From Bacteroidota bacterium (lineage in GTDB: Bacteria > Bacteroidota > Ignavibacteria > Ignavibacteriales > Ignavibacteriaceae): a DNA stretch of 64,000 nucleotides. A model generated the notes under the pieces. The model did not search any database, was not told the origin of the DNA, and saw only the letters and a program-made list of their open reading frames with translations. A program made the position numbers and the translations under genes. Positions 33,817 to 42,541 of this stretch are shown piece after piece (position 1 is the first letter of the stretch; each line of letters starts with the position of its first letter). The DNA lies in NCBI GenBank assembly GCA_022708025.1, contig JAKIZM010000007.1:1-64000 (forward strand), written 5' to 3'.

Positions 33817-34266
33817 TTATTCTTTCGAATAATTTATCAATTCCTGCCTGTAATTTTTCAATTCAGTTTTATCTGTTCCAGCAAGATTTTTTATACAATA
33901 ACAATAAGCACCTAAAACCGGAATAATAAGATTATTTTTATCTGAATAGAATTCATCCAATAAGCCAATAATAATATCCAAATCAATGGAATTGGATTCA
34001 GTATCTTTTTGAAGTGCTAATATTTCTTTATCACAATTAAACAGAGCCGGTAACTGTGCACCCGATAATTTCTGCAGCTTTTGATTATCTAATATCAATG
34101 AAAGATAATTCCGTTTATAATCTATAAGCTTGTTTATCGGCTGTGAAAGAGAAATCCATGCATATCCGTTATCAGCGCCTTTTGTAAGAGGATTGTTTTG
34201 TGCTAAGATTATTGAATGAAATAATAGCAGCAAAATAAATATTGGTAAAAAGGATTTCATTATCAT
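33817..34266 (-). CDS. hypothetical exported protein
   Basis: A 149-aa protein with a signal peptide (about 1-22, ending ILA). An alternative ATG at the third codon would remove two residues. The mature part is mostly helical (ISLSQPINKLIDYKRNYLSLILDNQKLQKL, LDIIIGLLDEFYSD) and has three cysteines (Cys94, and CYCIK later). I recognise no family. It stands alone, converging on the HTH gene. Confidence 0.6.
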   Translation of the reverse strand: MIMKSFLPIFILLLLFHSIILAQNNPLTKGADNGYAWISLSQPINKLIDYKRNYLSLILDNQKLQKLSGAQLPALFNCDKEILALQKDTESNSIDLDIIIGLLDEFYSDKNNLIIPVLGAYCYCIKNLAGTDKTELKNYRQELINYSKE

Positions 34267-34364
34267 AAACTTGAATTATGTTTTAAAGTTACAACAAATT
34301 ATAGAATACTTATATCTAAAAATATTAAATTAACACCTGAGAATAATTATTGATCGGAATTTTA

Positions 34365-35840
34365 ATGGGTTCACACCTTCTTAGCAAATCTTCTTTTATC
34401 CGCGGCGTTCAATGTGAAAAACATCTTTATCTTTATAAATATCATTACAGCGAAATGGATCCGGTTTCAGATATGCAAAAAGCTGTATTCAATCGTGGAA
34501 CAAATGTTGGAATCCTAGCACAAAATTTATTTCCTGGTGGAACAGATGCATCTCCAAAATCACCATCTGAATATAACAATGCAGTAGCTCTAACAAAAAA
34601 ATTATTGAAGAATAAACAACACGTAATTTACGAGGCATCATTTAATTTTAGTGATGTTTTATCAATCGCTGATATTGTGGTTCAGGAGAAATCATCTCTT
34701 AAAATATTTGAAGTAAAAAGTTCAACATCAATTTCAGAAACTTATTTACAGGATGCAGCGCTGCAATACTGGGTAATTACCAATAGCGGTTACAAGGTCA
34801 AAGACTTTTCTATTATTTATATAAACAATCAATATCTACGAGATGGAGAGCTTGATTTAAATAAACTTTTTATAAGTGAATCAGTTCTGCGTTCAATTAA
34901 GCCGATGCAGAAGTGGGTTGAAGAGAAAGTAAATCGTTTTAAAAAAGTATTGAACAAAAAAACAATCCCTGATATTGATATAGGTGAACATTGCTACAAT
35001 CCATATACTTGTGCATTCTATGAATATTGCCGAAAGCATATTCCGGATAATTCGGTATTTGATCTTGCAGGTTTACAGCTGAATAAAAAATATGATTTAT
35101 ACAGACAAGGAATAATCAGGCTAAAAGATATTCCGAATGATATCAGTTTGCCTCAAACTGCTAAGGTTCAGCTTGATGTTTTTAAAAGCAGAAAAAATAT
35201 AATTAACAAACCAGAGATTAAAGAATTCTTATCCGATCTTAATTATCCGATTTACTTTATGGATTTTGAAACTATTCAACCTGCAATTCCATTGTTTGAT
35301 AAATCAAAACCGTATCAGCAAATACCTTTTCAATATTCATTACATTTTAAAAAAAATAAAAAAAGTAAGATTGAGCATTTCGAGTTTTTAGCCGAAGCAG
35401 TTGATGATCCCCGGATTAAGTTTATAGAAAATTTATTGAAAGCAACCAGAAATAAAGGGGATATACTTACATATAATAAATCTTTTGAGATTACCCGTTT
35501 AAAAGAAATCGCAGAAACTTTCCCTGTTTATAAAAAACAGATTGAAGAAAGAATCAGCCGTATTAAAGATCTGATGGTACCGTTTCAAAAAAAATATTAT
35601 TACACAAATGATATGCAAGGATCTTATTCCATCAAATATGTTTTGCCTGCTTTAATACCGGATTTAAGTTATAAGGATCTGGATATCAACGAAGGCGGAC
35701 TCGCATCTATTGCATTTGAAAGCCTTTATTATGAAACCGATATGTTTAAGATTTCTGAGATAAGAAATAATTTACTTGAATATTGTAAGCTTGATACTTT
35801 TGCAATGGTTAAACTATTAGAAAAGCTGGAATCACTCTAA
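34365..35840 (+). CDS. DUF2779 protein: Cas4/RecB-like nuclease joined to DnaQ-like exonuclease domain
   Basis: A 491-aa protein; the ATG at 34365 has GGA seven bases upstream and matches the family N-terminus (LLSKSSFIRGVQCEKHLYL). Visible are Cys17, Asp103, the PD-(D/E)XK core EVKSS (116-120), QDAALQYW, then Cys210, Cys216 and Cys222. One Cys before and three after the nuclease core is the Cas4/AddB [4Fe-4S] pattern. From about 296, YFMDFETI starts a DnaQ/RNase-H-like domain (Asp300, Glu302), with LTYNKSFE and YCKLDTFAMVKLL as later motifs. Probably a DNA- or RNA-processing enzyme; no CRISPR array or cas gene is nearby. Its partners and substrate are unknown. Confidence 0.8.
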   Translation: MGSHLLSKSSFIRGVQCEKHLYLYKYHYSEMDPVSDMQKAVFNRGTNVGILAQNLFPGGTDASPKSPSEYNNAVALTKKLLKNKQHVIYEASFNFSDVLSIADIVVQEKSSLKIFEVKSSTSISETYLQDAALQYWVITNSGYKVKDFSIIYINNQYLRDGELDLNKLFISESVLRSIKPMQKWVEEKVNRFKKVLNKKTIPDIDIGEHCYNPYTCAFYEYCRKHIPDNSVFDLAGLQLNKKYDLYRQGIIRLKDIPNDISLPQTAKVQLDVFKSRKNIINKPEIKEFLSDLNYPIYFMDFETIQPAIPLFDKSKPYQQIPFQYSLHFKKNKKSKIEHFEFLAEAVDDPRIKFIENLLKATRNKGDILTYNKSFEITRLKEIAETFPVYKKQIEERISRIKDLMVPFQKKYYYTNDMQGSYSIKYVLPALIPDLSYKDLDINEGGLASIAFESLYYETDMFKISEIRNNLLEYCKLDTFAMVKLLEKLESL

Positions 35841-35860
35841 TAACCAAATCAAGTATGAAG

Positions 35861-36712
35861 TTATTTTAAATACGATTCAAACCATTTTTTTCTCATCTCA
35901 TCAACTTCTTTACGATGAGATTTTAAATAATGATCTCCGTCTTCAAGCATAACCAAACGATAAAGAATTTTAAGCTCCAATAATTTATAAGACATATCCA
36001 GTGAATCGTTGGGAGTAACCTGTTCATCGTTATTGCCATGTATAATAAGTAATGGTGTAGTCCGCGAAAGCTTTTCAGGGAAATTTATAATTGATCTTTT
36101 TTCGCATCTGCTTTTAAATTCACTTTCCTCAAATTTATTTAATATCTGTTTATGTAATCTTTGTCTGAATTTACTTTCATCTTTACTGCATCTTAAGTTT
36201 GCAATTCCGCCTATTATAACAGCAGCTTTGAAAATATTAGTTCTTGTTAAAGAAAGATAAGTCATCATACCGCCGCGGCTCCAGCCCTCGATACCCCAAA
36301 TGTTTGTATCAGCTTGTGGAATTTCATCGGCGAGAGAAGTAAGATTAATAATATCATTCAAGTCATCGCCGCCAAAATCATCGTGACCTTCTCCCCCATC
36401 ATTCCCGCGATACTGAGAAGAGAAAACACAATAGCCCCAGTTTGCTATCTGTCCAAACATTCCTCTAGCAGTAAACTTATCAATGGCTCCTGAATTACCA
36501 ATTCCTCCGCGGCACCAGATTATACAAGGATATTTATTTGAGTTATCTGTTGGATATGCAATATATCCTTTAACCTTTAATCCATCTGAAAGATAAGTTA
36601 TTTTTTCAACTACTGTATTTTCAACAACATCTTTTCCCCAACCGCTTTCAATCATTTTTAGCTGAAGATCAGTCAAAGATATTTTTTGTCGTTCGAGAAT
36701 TTTACTTTTCAT
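35861..36712 (-). CDS. alpha/beta hydrolase, prolyl oligopeptidase-like
   Basis: A 283-aa cytoplasmic hydrolase without signal peptide. The nucleophile elbow GWSRGG (G-x-S-x-G), the catalytic-acid region LLIIHGNNDEQVTPNDS and the His in LEDGDHYLKSH give a complete triad. IIWCRGGIGNSG provides the oxyanion region. It resembles the S9/dienelactone hydrolase catalytic domain without a propeller. The substrate is unknown. It begins seven bases after the glycosyltransferase gene on the same strand, so the two are probably cotranscribed. Confidence 0.85.
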   Translation of the reverse strand: MKSKILERQKISLTDLQLKMIESGWGKDVVENTVVEKITYLSDGLKVKGYIAYPTDNSNKYPCIIWCRGGIGNSGAIDKFTARGMFGQIANWGYCVFSSQYRGNDGGEGHDDFGGDDLNDIINLTSLADEIPQADTNIWGIEGWSRGGMMTYLSLTRTNIFKAAVIIGGIANLRCSKDESKFRQRLHKQILNKFEESEFKSRCEKRSIINFPEKLSRTTPLLIIHGNNDEQVTPNDSLDMSYKLLELKILYRLVMLEDGDHYLKSHRKEVDEMRKKWFESYLK

Positions 36713-36719
36713 TGACTTA

Positions 36720-37355
36720 TCAACTCATTGTATTAGTAATACTATCGGGTGTATCCCTGTGATAAATATATGTTGGGAAATCAACTTTTTTTACTTTATA
36801 ATTTTTCATAACTCTTTCCAAGAATTCCGAATCTTCACTATAAGTGATATCTTTAAACCCTTTTAAATCAATAAAGATATTTCTTTTACCAAAAAAAGTT
36901 GCTCCGATTGTACATTGTGAAAGGTGAATTAATTTTTTCGGATCGTTCTTATCAGGCACATATTCATTCCCAATTATCTTAACACCTCCGTGTAAAAAAT
37001 CAATCTCCGGATTTTCTTTCAGATAATTAACTCTTAATAAAATATGATCAACAGTATATTCGTCATCGCTGTCTAAAAAAGTAATATAATCACCACTTGA
37101 ATTTTTAATGCCGTTATTTCTTGCTGCCGGCAGAAATTTATGCTGCTGATAAACGATTTTTATTTTCGGATTATTGGCTTTATAGCTCTCTAATAATTCT
37201 GCAGAATTATCCCGGCTTCCATCATCAACTGCTATTAATTCCCAGTTCTCATAACTTTGATTTAATAAAGAATCAACAGCTCTTTGTAAATAAGCTTCTC
37301 TGTTGTAAAAAGCCATTATTACAGATACCTTTGGTAAAATTTTATCTGTTTTCAC
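36720..37355 (-). CDS. glycosyltransferase family 2
   Basis: A 211-aa GT-A fold enzyme. SVIMAFYNREAYLQRAVDSLLNQSYENWELIAVDDGSRDNSAELL is the standard N-terminus with the UDP-binding Asp; AARNNGIKNSSGDYITFLDSDDEY carries the DxD motif. The C-terminal part is short, with no membrane segment, so it probably acts at the inner face of the membrane on surface-glycan precursors. Donor and acceptor are unknown. Confidence 0.9.
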   Translation of the reverse strand: MKTDKILPKVSVIMAFYNREAYLQRAVDSLLNQSYENWELIAVDDGSRDNSAELLESYKANNPKIKIVYQQHKFLPAARNNGIKNSSGDYITFLDSDDEYTVDHILLRVNYLKENPEIDFLHGGVKIIGNEYVPDKNDPKKLIHLSQCTIGATFFGKRNIFIDLKGFKDITYSEDSEFLERVMKNYKVKKVDFPTYIYHRDTPDSITNTMS

Positions 37356-37560
37356 AAAAACATTTCTTAATCAAATTTATTCAGAAAGATAATTCTAAAT
37401 GAAACAAATTAAAGAATAAAAGCTTCAAAAATATTAATTGATTAGATCGCCAAATCTGTTAAAAGAAATTTGATTCAGCTTCAACAGACTAATTTTGACA
37501 TCAATAATTAATATCTTGCTTTTATTATATTTGCTCAGCACAAATATCGGAAAAAAGACA

Positions 37561-38127
37561 ATGGCTAAAAAGCAAGGCAAACAACAAGAACAAAAACCAA
37601 CAATTAAAAAGTCAAAGATATCATTACAGAAAATTGTCATAGCAATTTTAGCCTTAGCTGTTATTGGATTTTTTATTGTTAATAATTTTATAAACAAAGA
37701 ACCGAAGACTGAATATTACACATTTACAAAAGAAGGTGAATTGATATTTACCGATTCATTAGGAACACTAAAAACAAAAATCGATATTGAAATTGCTAAT
37801 AACGAATATAAAAGACAACTTGGTTTAATGAATAGAAAAGAGATGAAAGAAAATCAGGGAATGCTGTTCATCTTCACCAAAGAGGCTTACCAGTCTTTTT
37901 GGATGCGGAATACTTTAATATCTCTTGATATGATATTTGTTAACGAACATAAAGAGATAGTTACAATTCACAAATACACAAAAATACTTACCGAACAAAG
38001 CTATCCGGCATCTGAACCGTCAATGTATGTTGTTGAAGTAGTAGCAGGCTTTTGCGATAAATATAATATACAGGTTGGCGATAAGATTAATTGGATGGGA
38101 ATGAGTTTAGAAAAACCCAATCAATAA
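37561..38127 (+). CDS. DUF192 family protein, membrane-anchored
   Basis: A 188-aa protein from the ATG at 37561, which has GGAAAAAAG upstream; the frame is open from 37495 but without support. A basic N-terminus, one membrane segment (about 25-43) and the DUF192 domain follow: RQLGLMNRKEMKENQGMLFIFTKEAYQSFWMRNTLISLDMIFVNEHKEIV, then VVEVVAGFCDKYNIQVGDKI. Members are periplasmic or secreted proteins of unclear function. TATATTTG at 37526-37533 resembles a Bacteroidota -7 box. Confidence 0.88.
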   Translation: MAKKQGKQQEQKPTIKKSKISLQKIVIAILALAVIGFFIVNNFINKEPKTEYYTFTKEGELIFTDSLGTLKTKIDIEIANNEYKRQLGLMNRKEMKENQGMLFIFTKEAYQSFWMRNTLISLDMIFVNEHKEIVTIHKYTKILTEQSYPASEPSMYVVEVVAGFCDKYNIQVGDKINWMGMSLEKPNQ

Positions 38128-38167
38128 AATTATATTTTATTTAAATTTTACGCTTGTAACTTAGAAA

Positions 38168-38752
38168 TTAATTTCCGTAAAGTTTACCCTCAACAAGTTC
38201 GCAAATAATGTGAGCAACAGTAATATGTCCTTCTTGTATCCGTTGAACATTTGATGATGGAATTACAATTGGTAGATCAACGAGCGCTTTTAATTCGCCT
38301 CCACTTCCGCCCAGGAATCCGATAACTTTCATTCCTTTTGAATGTGCAGTTTCAACAGCTTTAATAATATTTTTTGAATTGCCGCTTGTAGATATAGCTA
38401 GTAAAACATCTCCAAGAGCACCAAGCCCTTCGACATTTCTGGCAAAAACATTTTCAAAACCTATATCATTTCCTCCTGCAGTAAGATTTGATGAATCAGT
38501 AGTAAGTGCAATCGCAGGTAATGCGGGGCGCTTGATAGTATGACTTAATCTTATCATAAACTCAGTTGCAATATGCTGACAATCTGCAGCGCTACCGCCA
38601 TTTCCACATAATAAAAGTTTGTTACCATCCTTATAAGATGAAACAAGAATATCAACAGCTTTCAATATTTCATCCACAAGTTGATCTTTTATTTTAAGCT
38701 TTGTTTCAGAGCTTTCATTAAGTGAATCAATTATAAATTTTTGTGCATCCAT
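38168..38752 (-). CDS. gmhA: sedoheptulose 7-phosphate isomerase (SIS domain)
   Basis: A 194-aa SIS-domain isomerase making D-glycero-D-manno-heptose 7-phosphate for the lipopolysaccharide core. LLLCGNGGSAADCQHIATEFM, PAIALTTDSSNLTAGGNDIGFENVFARNVE, LLAISTSGNSKNI and the C-terminal VQRIQEGHITVAHIICELVE with the catalytic Glu and His are all family signatures. The ATG lies one base after the stop of the PIN-domain gene, so it is in the same transcriptional unit even though the functions differ. Confidence 0.93.
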   Translation of the reverse strand: MDAQKFIIDSLNESSETKLKIKDQLVDEILKAVDILVSSYKDGNKLLLCGNGGSAADCQHIATEFMIRLSHTIKRPALPAIALTTDSSNLTAGGNDIGFENVFARNVEGLGALGDVLLAISTSGNSKNIIKAVETAHSKGMKVIGFLGGSGGELKALVDLPIVIPSSNVQRIQEGHITVAHIICELVEGKLYGN

Positions 38753-38753
38753 A

Positions 38754-39236
38754 TTATTTTAAATCCAATAAACCAAATTCTTCATTAAATGATCGTCTAA
38801 TATTTATTATTTTGAAACTTAGTGTAGTATGTTTTTCTAATAAACTATAAATTTTCAAACATTCTTCGTCCGAAGTAGCAAAGAAAGATATATCTTTTTC
38901 TTCCTCAGCTTGAGAAAACAGATTGGTGTCATTTGGTATTATATTTCTTTTTTCCAATTCCAGGGTCCCTTTATTCTCAAATATTATCTTTGCAAATTCA
39001 CCAGCTTTCTGAGCATGATTAATATTAAACGGAATTATTTGAATGTCTTTGAGAGGTATCTCGTCAATTTTTCCTCTTACACAATATTCTGAGATTGAAA
39101 TTGTTGAACATTTCAAAGTATATTCATTTTCCAACAAGTATTTATAGTAGTCTAAAGCATTTTGATGTAGTTTATCATTTTCATTTAAGAGTCGAATAAA
39201 AAAACTAGTGTCAAGTAAGATTGCTTTATTATTCAT
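38754..39236 (-). CDS. PIN-domain protein, probable toxin
   Basis: A 160-aa protein with the PIN nuclease layout. The first acidic residue is in AILLDTSFFIRLL, followed by ISISEYCVRG (conserved Ser/Glu), NIIPNDTNLFSQAEE (third Asp) and FFATSDEECLKIY (fourth acidic site). It is larger than typical VapC (about 130 aa) because of an insertion near 95-110. Its start overlaps the 258-aa upstream gene by eight bases, the arrangement of a toxin-antitoxin pair. Catalysis on tRNA or rRNA is inferred from the family. Confidence 0.75.
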   Translation of the reverse strand: MNNKAILLDTSFFIRLLNENDKLHQNALDYYKYLLENEYTLKCSTISISEYCVRGKIDEIPLKDIQIIPFNINHAQKAGEFAKIIFENKGTLELEKRNIIPNDTNLFSQAEEEKDISFFATSDEECLKIYSLLEKHTTLSFKIINIRRSFNEEFGLLDLK

Positions 39237-40005
39237 AGCCCCTCAAAGAGCTTAACCACTCATCAGCATCATTAACATTTTCCCAACTTTGTTTTGCTTT
39301 TTTAATAAGTGATTTCAGGTAATCTTCTTTAAAGGCTGGATTATAATCAATAATATCAATCAATCTCAAATCATTTTTATCTATTTCGCCTGTATTTATG
39401 TTTTGCTTACCCGATGCTCTAACCCCAAATGATTTGTATAGTGGATTTGATTCATATTCTGCCAATACTTCTTTTGGAGCATCAATTGTTAAAAGACCAT
39501 ACTCTTTTGTATCTAGATGTATATTAGCTTTTGTCTTGCCACCAGCATCAATAATAACTCCATAAAAATAAAACTCGGCTTCGGCCCATACTTCTTCAGT
39601 CCTTTGAAATTTTGTATCCTTATTTATTACAACCAAAGAACTATTGGGGACTGATGTTGAAATATAAAATTCATAATTCTGTTTTTGTGCTTCTTCTTGA
39701 AAAAACTCAAATGCTTTAGCTGTTTTAGCTTCTAAAAAATCTATTGAATTATCATTCTGAACCTGAAAAAGAACCGCATTAAAACCCAGTATAGCTTGTA
39801 ATGATGTCTTTATTATGTGTTTAACTGATCCTTTTTCAATATTATAACTTATTATTGGTCTTTCCTTTTTATTATTTGGAAATAATAAGTCTTCAGCATT
39901 CTTAAGAATATCGATAATATTATTGATATCGTAGTTCTCAGGAGTAATTTCAATATTACCTTGAAACCCCTTAATAATTATTTCTATTTGTCCAACTTTA
40001 TTCAT
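39229..40005 (-). CDS. partner protein of the PIN gene, possible large antitoxin
   Basis: A 258-aa protein without signal peptide. Residues 1-60 resemble a small beta-alpha domain (IEIIIKGFQGNIEITPENYDINNIIDILKNAEDLLFP); the middle is beta-rich; the end AKQSWENVNDADEWLSSLRGYE resembles the C-terminal toxin-binding tail of short antitoxins, with the W-L-x-x-L-R-G pattern. Its stop lies within the PIN gene (eight-base overlap). It is about three times longer than a classic VapB. I do not recognise the N-terminal domain. The antitoxin role is inferred from position and the tail only. Confidence 0.6.
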   Translation of the reverse strand: MNKVGQIEIIIKGFQGNIEITPENYDINNIIDILKNAEDLLFPNNKKERPIISYNIEKGSVKHIIKTSLQAILGFNAVLFQVQNDNSIDFLEAKTAKAFEFFQEEAQKQNYEFYISTSVPNSSLVVINKDTKFQRTEEVWAEAEFYFYGVIIDAGGKTKANIHLDTKEYGLLTIDAPKEVLAEYESNPLYKSFGVRASGKQNINTGEIDKNDLRLIDIIDYNPAFKEDYLKSLIKKAKQSWENVNDADEWLSSLRGYE

Positions 40006-40022
40006 ATAAAATAAAATATAAT

Positions 40023-40781
40023 CTAAACCTCAACAGATAATTTAATATGTATTGATGAAGCAAAATCCTTTATTAAATCCCAGTTATTTTCATTTTCAAA
40101 ATAATTCCCTGTTACAATTATCGAAGCACCGTTTTCAACTTTTTCTTTTGCAGTTTTTGGACTTCTGATTCCGCCGCCAACAATAACAGGAATTGAACAT
40201 TGAGAAGTTACAGCTTTTATCATCTCATTTGGAATTGAATTATCAGCACCACTCCCAGCTTCCAGATAAATAAATTTCATTCCAAGATATTCCGATGCAA
40301 GTGCTGTTGCAGCTGCAATATCAGGCTTGTTTCTTGGGATTGGTAAACTTCCGCTCATATAAACTGCTGTGGTTGTTGAACCCGATTCAACCAATATATA
40401 AGCGGTTGAGATTGGCTCAATTCCCGATTTTTTAATAGATGGTGCTGCAAGAACATGCTTGCCGATTAAATGTTCAGGATTCCTTCCACTTACTACTGAA
40501 AGAAATAAAATTGCATCTGCAAAAGATGAAACCTGAGTAATGCTGCCAGGGAAAATGATCACCGGTAAGTTTGTATTGATCTTTACTTTTTCAACAAAAG
40601 ACTTAAAATTACCATTAATCATCAAACTTCCGCCAACTAAGAAACCATCAACTCCAGATTTTTCACAGTGTTTTAAAAATACACCTAATCTGTCTTCTGA
40701 CAGTTTATCGGGATCAAGGAGAATTAAATAGGCAGCTCCTTTTTCTTTAATGGTATTAAGTAGTTGATTGTATATCTTCAT
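40023..40781 (-). CDS. geranylgeranylglyceryl phosphate synthase family protein
   Basis: A 252-aa TIM-barrel prenyltransferase. YLILLDPDKLSEDRLGVFLKHCEKSGVDGFLVGGS, the LPVIIFPGS segment, TAYILVESGSTTTAVYMSGSLPIPRNKPDIAA, KFIYLEAGSGAD and IPVIVGGGIRSPKTAKEKVENGASIIVTG cover the phosphate- and substrate-binding loops. The family joins sn-glycerol-1-phosphate to a C20 or longer prenyl diphosphate, the first archaeal-type ether-lipid step; bacterial members occur in Bacteroidetes and relatives. No glycerol-1-phosphate dehydrogenase is in the window, so the product in this organism is uncertain. It heads a minus-strand run with the PIN pair and gmhA. Confidence 0.88.
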   Translation of the reverse strand: MKIYNQLLNTIKEKGAAYLILLDPDKLSEDRLGVFLKHCEKSGVDGFLVGGSLMINGNFKSFVEKVKINTNLPVIIFPGSITQVSSFADAILFLSVVSGRNPEHLIGKHVLAAPSIKKSGIEPISTAYILVESGSTTTAVYMSGSLPIPRNKPDIAAATALASEYLGMKFIYLEAGSGADNSIPNEMIKAVTSQCSIPVIVGGGIRSPKTAKEKVENGASIIVTGNYFENENNWDLIKDFASSIHIKLSVEV

Positions 40782-40863
40782 AATTTATGATTTAATACTG
40801 CATCAATATATAAATATTAGAATAGACATAAAAGAAAAACAATGCAAGCGTGTCGTCTAAAAA

Positions 40864-41490
40864 TTAAATACCAACTCTGATATTTGAAATTATTGGGAAA
40901 TAAAAATTTGGCGTTGAAGGAATATAATTGATTTTAGCTTCTATAATAAAAGAAAAATTCGTCATCGGCTTTATTTCAACTCCTAATCCGACTGAAGTTT
41001 CAAATAATGCTTTGCTATCTGCATATTTAATTCCCGGAAGACTAGGCCGTGTTCCTTCATTCAGACCTTCTAGATAATAATAACCGCTTTGAAAAAAATT
41101 AATACCAACATCCGCATCCAGAATTGTTCTGACTATTTTATCTGATTTTGGTTTCAATCTTCCGCCAACTTTGATAAGAAATGACTTTAGATTATCCCCA
41201 TCTGAAACAATCGGAACAGTTATACCTGCCACGGCAGGAACAATAAAACTGAAGCTTTTTGGAGCAAATATTCTTGATTGATAAATAAAGGATGTTTTGG
41301 CTTCTACAATTTCGGAAATTTTATAAAAAACAGTCCCGCAGAGCTGCCAGCCATTATTGGTATGCTTGAACGCATTAAAATTATCAAATGAAGTTAAATA
41401 ACCGCCGCCAACCTCTAAGAAAATCTGAGCTCTGACAGGATAAGCAGCAACAAAAAGAAGAGATAAGAAAATAAAAAATATTCTTTTCAT
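40864..41490 (-). CDS. predicted outer-membrane beta-barrel protein
   Basis: A 208-aa protein with a signal peptide (about 1-21, ending VRA) and alternating hydrophobic strands: FLEVGGGYLTSFDNF, GWQLCGTVFYKI, EAKTSFIYQSRIF, FETSVGLGVEIKPMTNFSFIIEAKINYIP. The size suggests a small barrel of about eight strands, OmpA/OmpW-like. No enzyme motif is seen. It is followed on the same strand by nothing closer than GGGP synthase, 83 bases away. Confidence 0.65.
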   Translation of the reverse strand: MKRIFFIFLSLLFVAAYPVRAQIFLEVGGGYLTSFDNFNAFKHTNNGWQLCGTVFYKISEIVEAKTSFIYQSRIFAPKSFSFIVPAVAGITVPIVSDGDNLKSFLIKVGGRLKPKSDKIVRTILDADVGINFFQSGYYYLEGLNEGTRPSLPGIKYADSKALFETSVGLGVEIKPMTNFSFIIEAKINYIPSTPNFYFPIISNIRVGI

Positions 41491-41503
41491 AATTCACCTC
41501 TTT

Positions 41504-42028
41504 TTACTGACGTGAAATATAATGAATGCCTGCGATTGTTTTAGCGTCATTAATTCTACCTGAGATAATCATTTTCTCAATTTCTCCGAGAGTTAATTCA
41601 AGTATTTCCATTCCTTGTTCACCCTCTTCACGATGATGATTACCTGGTTTTAATCCTTTAGCAGAATAGATATGAAGAATTTCTGTGCAATATCCGGGAG
41701 CAGTATAAATTTCACCAATTTTTTTTATTTCTTCTGCTGAATAACCTGTTTCTTCTTCAAGCTCTCTGATTGCACACTTAAGTGGATCTTCTCCTTTTTC
41801 AAGTTTACCGGCTGGTAATTCAATTAAAGTAGTTTGTAATGGATATCGAAATTGTTTTACAAGAATAATCTTACCATCATCTTTGATTGGAATAACAACT
41901 GCTCCGCCGGGATGAACAGCAACTTCTCTTATTCCGATATTACCGCTATCGTATTGTATTTCGTCAACCTGATGATCGAATACTTTTCCTTTATAAAGAA
42001 TTTGCGATTTGATTAATTTGAAGTTCAT
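41504..42028 (-). CDS. Nudix hydrolase, ADP-ribose pyrophosphatase type
   Basis: A 174-aa hydrolase. The Nudix box GKLEKGEDPLKCAIRELEEETGYSAEEI (about 91-118) has the complete G-x5-E-x7-R-E-L-x-E-E-T-G pattern. VIPIKDDGKIILVKQFRYPLQTTLIELPAGKLEKGE before it and EIYTAPGYCTEILHIYSAKGL after it are typical of ADP-ribose pyrophosphatases. It would clear ADP-ribose and similar nucleoside diphosphates. It starts on the minus strand just upstream of the small barrel gene (13-base gap), so the two may be cotranscribed. Confidence 0.92.
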   Translation of the reverse strand: MNFKLIKSQILYKGKVFDHQVDEIQYDSGNIGIREVAVHPGGAVVIPIKDDGKIILVKQFRYPLQTTLIELPAGKLEKGEDPLKCAIRELEEETGYSAEEIKKIGEIYTAPGYCTEILHIYSAKGLKPGNHHREEGEQGMEILELTLGEIEKMIISGRINDAKTIAGIHYISRQ

Positions 42029-42122
42029 AACCTTTTAATAATATCATTGCAAAAAATAAAATAACAAATCAATCTGTTGAATGATTGATCATTTCAAAAA
42101 GCGAAATCGCAATGATAGAAAA

Positions 42123-42539
42123 TCAGCTCCTGTATTTTGCATCATAATATGGAACAAGTTCACTGCCTAAAAATTTTATTAGTGCGGCTATAACTCCAAG
42201 ATCATCAAGATAACCAACAAGTGGAGCTATATCAGGAATCGCATCAATTGGTGAAATGAAATAAACCAATCCCATTACTACAATTGCTTTTCGATGCCAG
42301 CTAACAAAGGGATCTCTCATATAATTATAGAGTGCCATAATATCTTTAGCAAAGGAAATTTTCTTTCCTACCCGTTGAACTTTATTCCACAAATTCTCTT
42401 CAACATAAACCGTCTGCTCGCGGTAATCTTCTTCAATTTCCTGTTCAGTTTTACCGCCGGTTCTGAATGCCCCAAGATCTCCAAGATTTTCAAATATCTC
42501 ATCATCCGGTGCAACAATTTCAAAGTCTCTTTCTTTCAT
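42123..42539 (-). CDS. DUF1232 (YkvA-like) membrane protein
   Basis: A 138-aa protein whose C-terminal half has the DUF1232 signature: KAIVVMGLVYFISPIDAIPDIAPLVGYLDDLGVIAALIKFLGSELVPYY, with a hydrophobic hairpin and the conserved SPIDxIPDxxPxxGxxDD motif. The N-terminal 60 residues are acidic and charged. The function of the family is unknown. It lies two bases downstream of the S9 peptidase gene on the same strand, so it is probably cotranscribed with it. Confidence 0.85.
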   Translation of the reverse strand: MKERDFEIVAPDDEIFENLGDLGAFRTGGKTEQEIEEDYREQTVYVEENLWNKVQRVGKKISFAKDIMALYNYMRDPFVSWHRKAIVVMGLVYFISPIDAIPDIAPLVGYLDDLGVIAALIKFLGSELVPYYDAKYRS

Positions 42540-42541
42540 AA

